Shown: in pieces, positions 51,350-53,180 of the stretch
Layout of the letters: each line of letters starts with the position of its first letter
How positions within the stretch are numbered: the first letter of the stretch is position 1
DNA from: Lachnoclostridium sp. An138
GTDB lineage: Bacteria; Bacillota; Clostridia; Lachnospirales; Lachnospiraceae
Direction of reading: 5' to 3'
DNA length: 53,180 bases
NCBI RefSeq assembly: GCF_002160765.1
Contig: NZ_NFLF01000021.1
Location: forward strand, 1-53,180
Program-made: the position numbers and the translations under genes
Notes under the pieces: model-generated
The model's database searches: none
Seen by the model: the letters and a program-made list of their open reading frames with translations, nothing else
What the model was told of the DNA's origin: nothing

Positions 51350-51841
51350 GTGAAAATAAAAAAGGGCCGTCATGTGAGATGGGCTGTGCTGCTGCTTGCA
51401 GCGGTGCTGACGGCCTGTTCTTCCGGCGAGTCTCCGGATATATATGCAGAGGCAGGAGAAACAGTTCACACAGGACTGTTTGATTTCGTTGTCAGTGATA
51501 TTTCCGTAGTTCGAAGTTATGGAATCCTGATACCGAATGATGGGAGTAAGCTGGTGCGGATGGATTTGTCTGTCACCAATACCAGTGATGAAAAATATAC
51601 GATGTTTGCCCAGGATTTTCAGCTGCAGTGGGGAGACGGGGAAGAGGATTTCGGCACCTGTCTGGCTGCGGTAGATGAGGATATGACGCCTTATTCCTAC
51701 ACGCTTTATCCGGGTGACAGCTATGACAGCGTTATGGTAGTGCAGATTCCGGAGGATGCGGACAAGCTGACGGTTGCCTATCAGGAGAAACTTTCCAGTG
51801 GAGAGGATGGGTCCGCTTATTTTGTGGAGGCTGACCTGTGA
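51350..51841 (+). CDS. DUF4352-like lipoprotein
   Basis: 163 residues from a GTG at 51350; GGAGGG lies 6 bases upstream. The signal peptide ends in a lipobox (LTACSS). The mature domain (about 35-160) is beta-rich with ETVHTGLFDFVVSDISVVRS and VRMDLSVTNTSDEKYTMFAQ, the immunoglobulin-like pattern of DUF4352 proteins (Telethonin-type beta sandwich). It is the first gene after the putative switch. Its stop overlaps the sortase start by 4 bp (GTGA), so they are coupled. Confidence 0.75.
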   Translation: MKIKKGRHVRWAVLLLAAVLTACSSGESPDIYAEAGETVHTGLFDFVVSDISVVRSYGILIPNDGSKLVRMDLSVTNTSDEKYTMFAQDFQLQWGDGEEDFGTCLAAVDEDMTPYSYTLYPGDSYDSVMVVQIPEDADKLTVAYQEKLSSGEDGSAYFVEADL

Positions 51842-52701
51842 AATGGGTGAAGCATGCGGCGGGAATGCTTCTCTATGCTCTGGGAGCGGCCCTGATTGCG
51901 CTTCTCATCTGGAAAGGGCCGGAGTGGTTTGGCGAATGGAGGCTGAGACAGGAAAAGCCGGGGACACCTGTCGTCACGGTGATTGAGCCGTCCGGAGCCG
52001 GAGATTCCGGCGATTCCGGAGAAAATGCAGAGGAAGAGCTGTCTGCGGAAGAAATTGAGGCGGCGCAGCGTGAAAAATATGCTTCGATTCTGGCCCGCAA
52101 TCCGGATGTGGTGGGCTGGATGACGATTGAGGATACACCGGTGGATCTGCCTGTGCTGCAGACGACGGACAATGAATTTTATCTGCATCACAACCTGGAC
52201 GGCGAGTATGACGCCGCCGGCCTGCCCTTTGTGGATTATGAATGCGATGTGAAAGAGGGACGTCATCTGATTATCTACGGCCACCATATGAGCAGCCGGT
52301 TTGATGCTCTGGCGGAATATTATGAACCGGATTTTTATGTGGAGCACCCGGTCATCCAGCTGGACACGCTGTATGAAAGCAGTCTGTATAAGGTTGTGGC
52401 GGTATATGCGGTCACGGCGCGTACAGAAGACGCAGATTATTTTGCATTTAACACGTATGTGGATTTTGAAAGTGATGAAGAAGAGCAGGAATATCTGGAT
52501 GAGATAGAGCAGAGGGCGTTTTACACGACAGGGGATTATGTGCGCGCAGATGAAAAGCTGTTGTCTCTGTGCACCTGCACGTACCAGATGGAAGATGCCC
52601 GTCTGGTGGTAATGGCCCGCCCCTTGCGGGAAGGGGAGAGCCCTGAAGCTGACACAGTTACGGTAAATCCCGACCCGCTGGTGCCGGCGCGCTGGCCCTG
52701 A
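51838..52701 (+). CDS. Class B sortase
   Basis: 287 residues. Membrane helix at about 7-25, then the class B features: VVGWMTIEDTPVDLPVLQTT, His149 (IIYGHHM), the long helix region typical of SrtB (about 205-240), Cys247 (LCTCTYQ, in place of the usual TC-x-Y) and Arg255 (DARLVVMARPL). Start GTG at 51838. Class B sortases attach proteins such as haem carriers or special pilins to the wall. Here the substrate is probably the secreted repeat protein encoded next, but its sorting signal lies beyond the window. Confidence 0.92.
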   Translation: MKWVKHAAGMLLYALGAALIALLIWKGPEWFGEWRLRQEKPGTPVVTVIEPSGAGDSGDSGENAEEELSAEEIEAAQREKYASILARNPDVVGWMTIEDTPVDLPVLQTTDNEFYLHHNLDGEYDAAGLPFVDYECDVKEGRHLIIYGHHMSSRFDALAEYYEPDFYVEHPVIQLDTLYESSLYKVVAVYAVTARTEDADYFAFNTYVDFESDEEEQEYLDEIEQRAFYTTGDYVRADEKLLSLCTCTYQMEDARLVVMARPLREGESPEADTVTVNPDPLVPARWP

Positions 52702-52821
52702 GGGCGTACGCCTTCGGCAGGCCTTATGTGACTTTCAGGATTTCAAACGCTGCGGCCGAAAAAACAGGGCCCAGGCTGCGGCGGTTTGGAATAAATTTTA
52801 TGAATGAAAAGGAGTAATGAA

Positions 52822-53180
52822 ATGTTGAAGACGAAAAAGCTGCATCGTCTGATGGCAGGGTTACTGGCGGTTCTGATGCTGTGTGTTTCTGTTCCGTCGG
52901 TGGCGTTTGCGACGGAAGGTAACCAGGAAACTAAGAGTGTAGGTGTGAACTATTGGGATATCGAGAATAACGAGCAGGCAGGGGAAGGTGAAGTAACAGT
53001 AGCAGGAACTGCAACTAATGTGAATACCAGCGCCCTGACAGATGTACCGAAAGGCTATGAAATAGTTTCTACTGGCGATATAGCAATCAGTGACGGCTGG
53101 ATTTATGTAGAAGTGAAGCCTGTTGCAGAGAAAGAGATCGGTGTAAACTATTGGGATATCGAGAATAACAAGCAGGCAGG
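52822..53180 (+). CDS. Secreted repeat protein, N-terminal part (runs off the end)
   Basis: Open to the window end. The ATG at 52822 follows AAAAGGAG. Signal peptide about 1-31 (RLMAGLLAVLMLCVSVPSVA). The mature part contains VGVNYWDIENNEQAGEGEVT and again, 66 residues later, IGVNYWDIENNKQAG, so it is built of about 66-residue repeats (198 bp at DNA level). I recognise no named domain. It follows the class B sortase and is presumably its cargo or a surface adhesin. Expression would be switched with the operon if the upstream inverton is real. Confidence 0.8.
   Translation, partial: MLKTKKLHRLMAGLLAVLMLCVSVPSVAFATEGNQETKSVGVNYWDIENNEQAGEGEVTVAGTATNVNTSALTDVPKGYEIVSTGDIAISDGWIYVEVKPVAEKEIGVNYWDIENNKQA

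Overview
The window looks like chromosomal DNA of a gut-type Firmicute, most likely Lachnospiraceae. Signs are the tyrosine T-box leader, a tRNA without encoded CCA, sortase-built pili with isopeptide pilins, SipW-type signal peptidase, LytTR/GHKL signalling, and strong AGGAGG-type ribosome binding sites. GC content is moderate overall, with an AT-richer island at about 4.1-7.0 kb. I cannot name a genus from the sequence alone.

Layout. 1-7030 is accessory debris: four short GTGGCTC repeats, a ParA fragment fused to a relaxase tail, two lipoproteins, a YezG-like immunity protein, a broken gene, and a KilA-N / small ORF / RhuM group with a decayed second KilA-N copy. 7134-8033 encodes an ANT(6)-like nucleotidyltransferase. 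8145-15484 (minus strand) encodes a c-di-GMP phosphodiesterase-type GGDEF-EAL protein and a reduced type IV pilus set (PilT, PilC/GspF, four pilin-like or accessory proteins, a transglutaminase lipoprotein). 15562-31688 is a self-contained surface-fibre locus: a sigma factor, a giant VWA/fibro-slime LPXTG adhesin, a major pilin, two class C sortases, a pilin without a sorting signal, two TasA/camelysin-like proteins, two C-terminally membrane-anchored proteins, a SipW-type signal peptidase and, at the far end, a membrane protein that could be the anti-sigma factor. 31909-38471 holds MarR plus a YczE-like protein, a small lipoprotein, tRNA-Glu, and a LytTR/GHKL two-component system followed by an ABC exporter. 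38570-40240 is a T-box-controlled tyrS.

40323-47852 is a divergent catabolic-looking cluster (DUF917, DUF6092, nitroreductase, OPT transporter, DUF1177, AroM, M29-like aminopeptidase, Asp/Glu/hydantoin racemase). Known family roles suggest uptake of a peptide-like or cyclic-amide compound and its breakdown, but the substrate is unknown. glf follows.

50065-53180 is the most striking part. A tyrosine recombinase gene ends 9 bp before a 28-bp site, and the same site (26 of 28 bases) recurs in inverted orientation 330 bp further on. Just beyond lies an operon for a lipoprotein, a class B sortase and a repeat-containing secreted protein. This has the architecture of a phase-variable promoter switch (inverton) controlling a cell-surface system.
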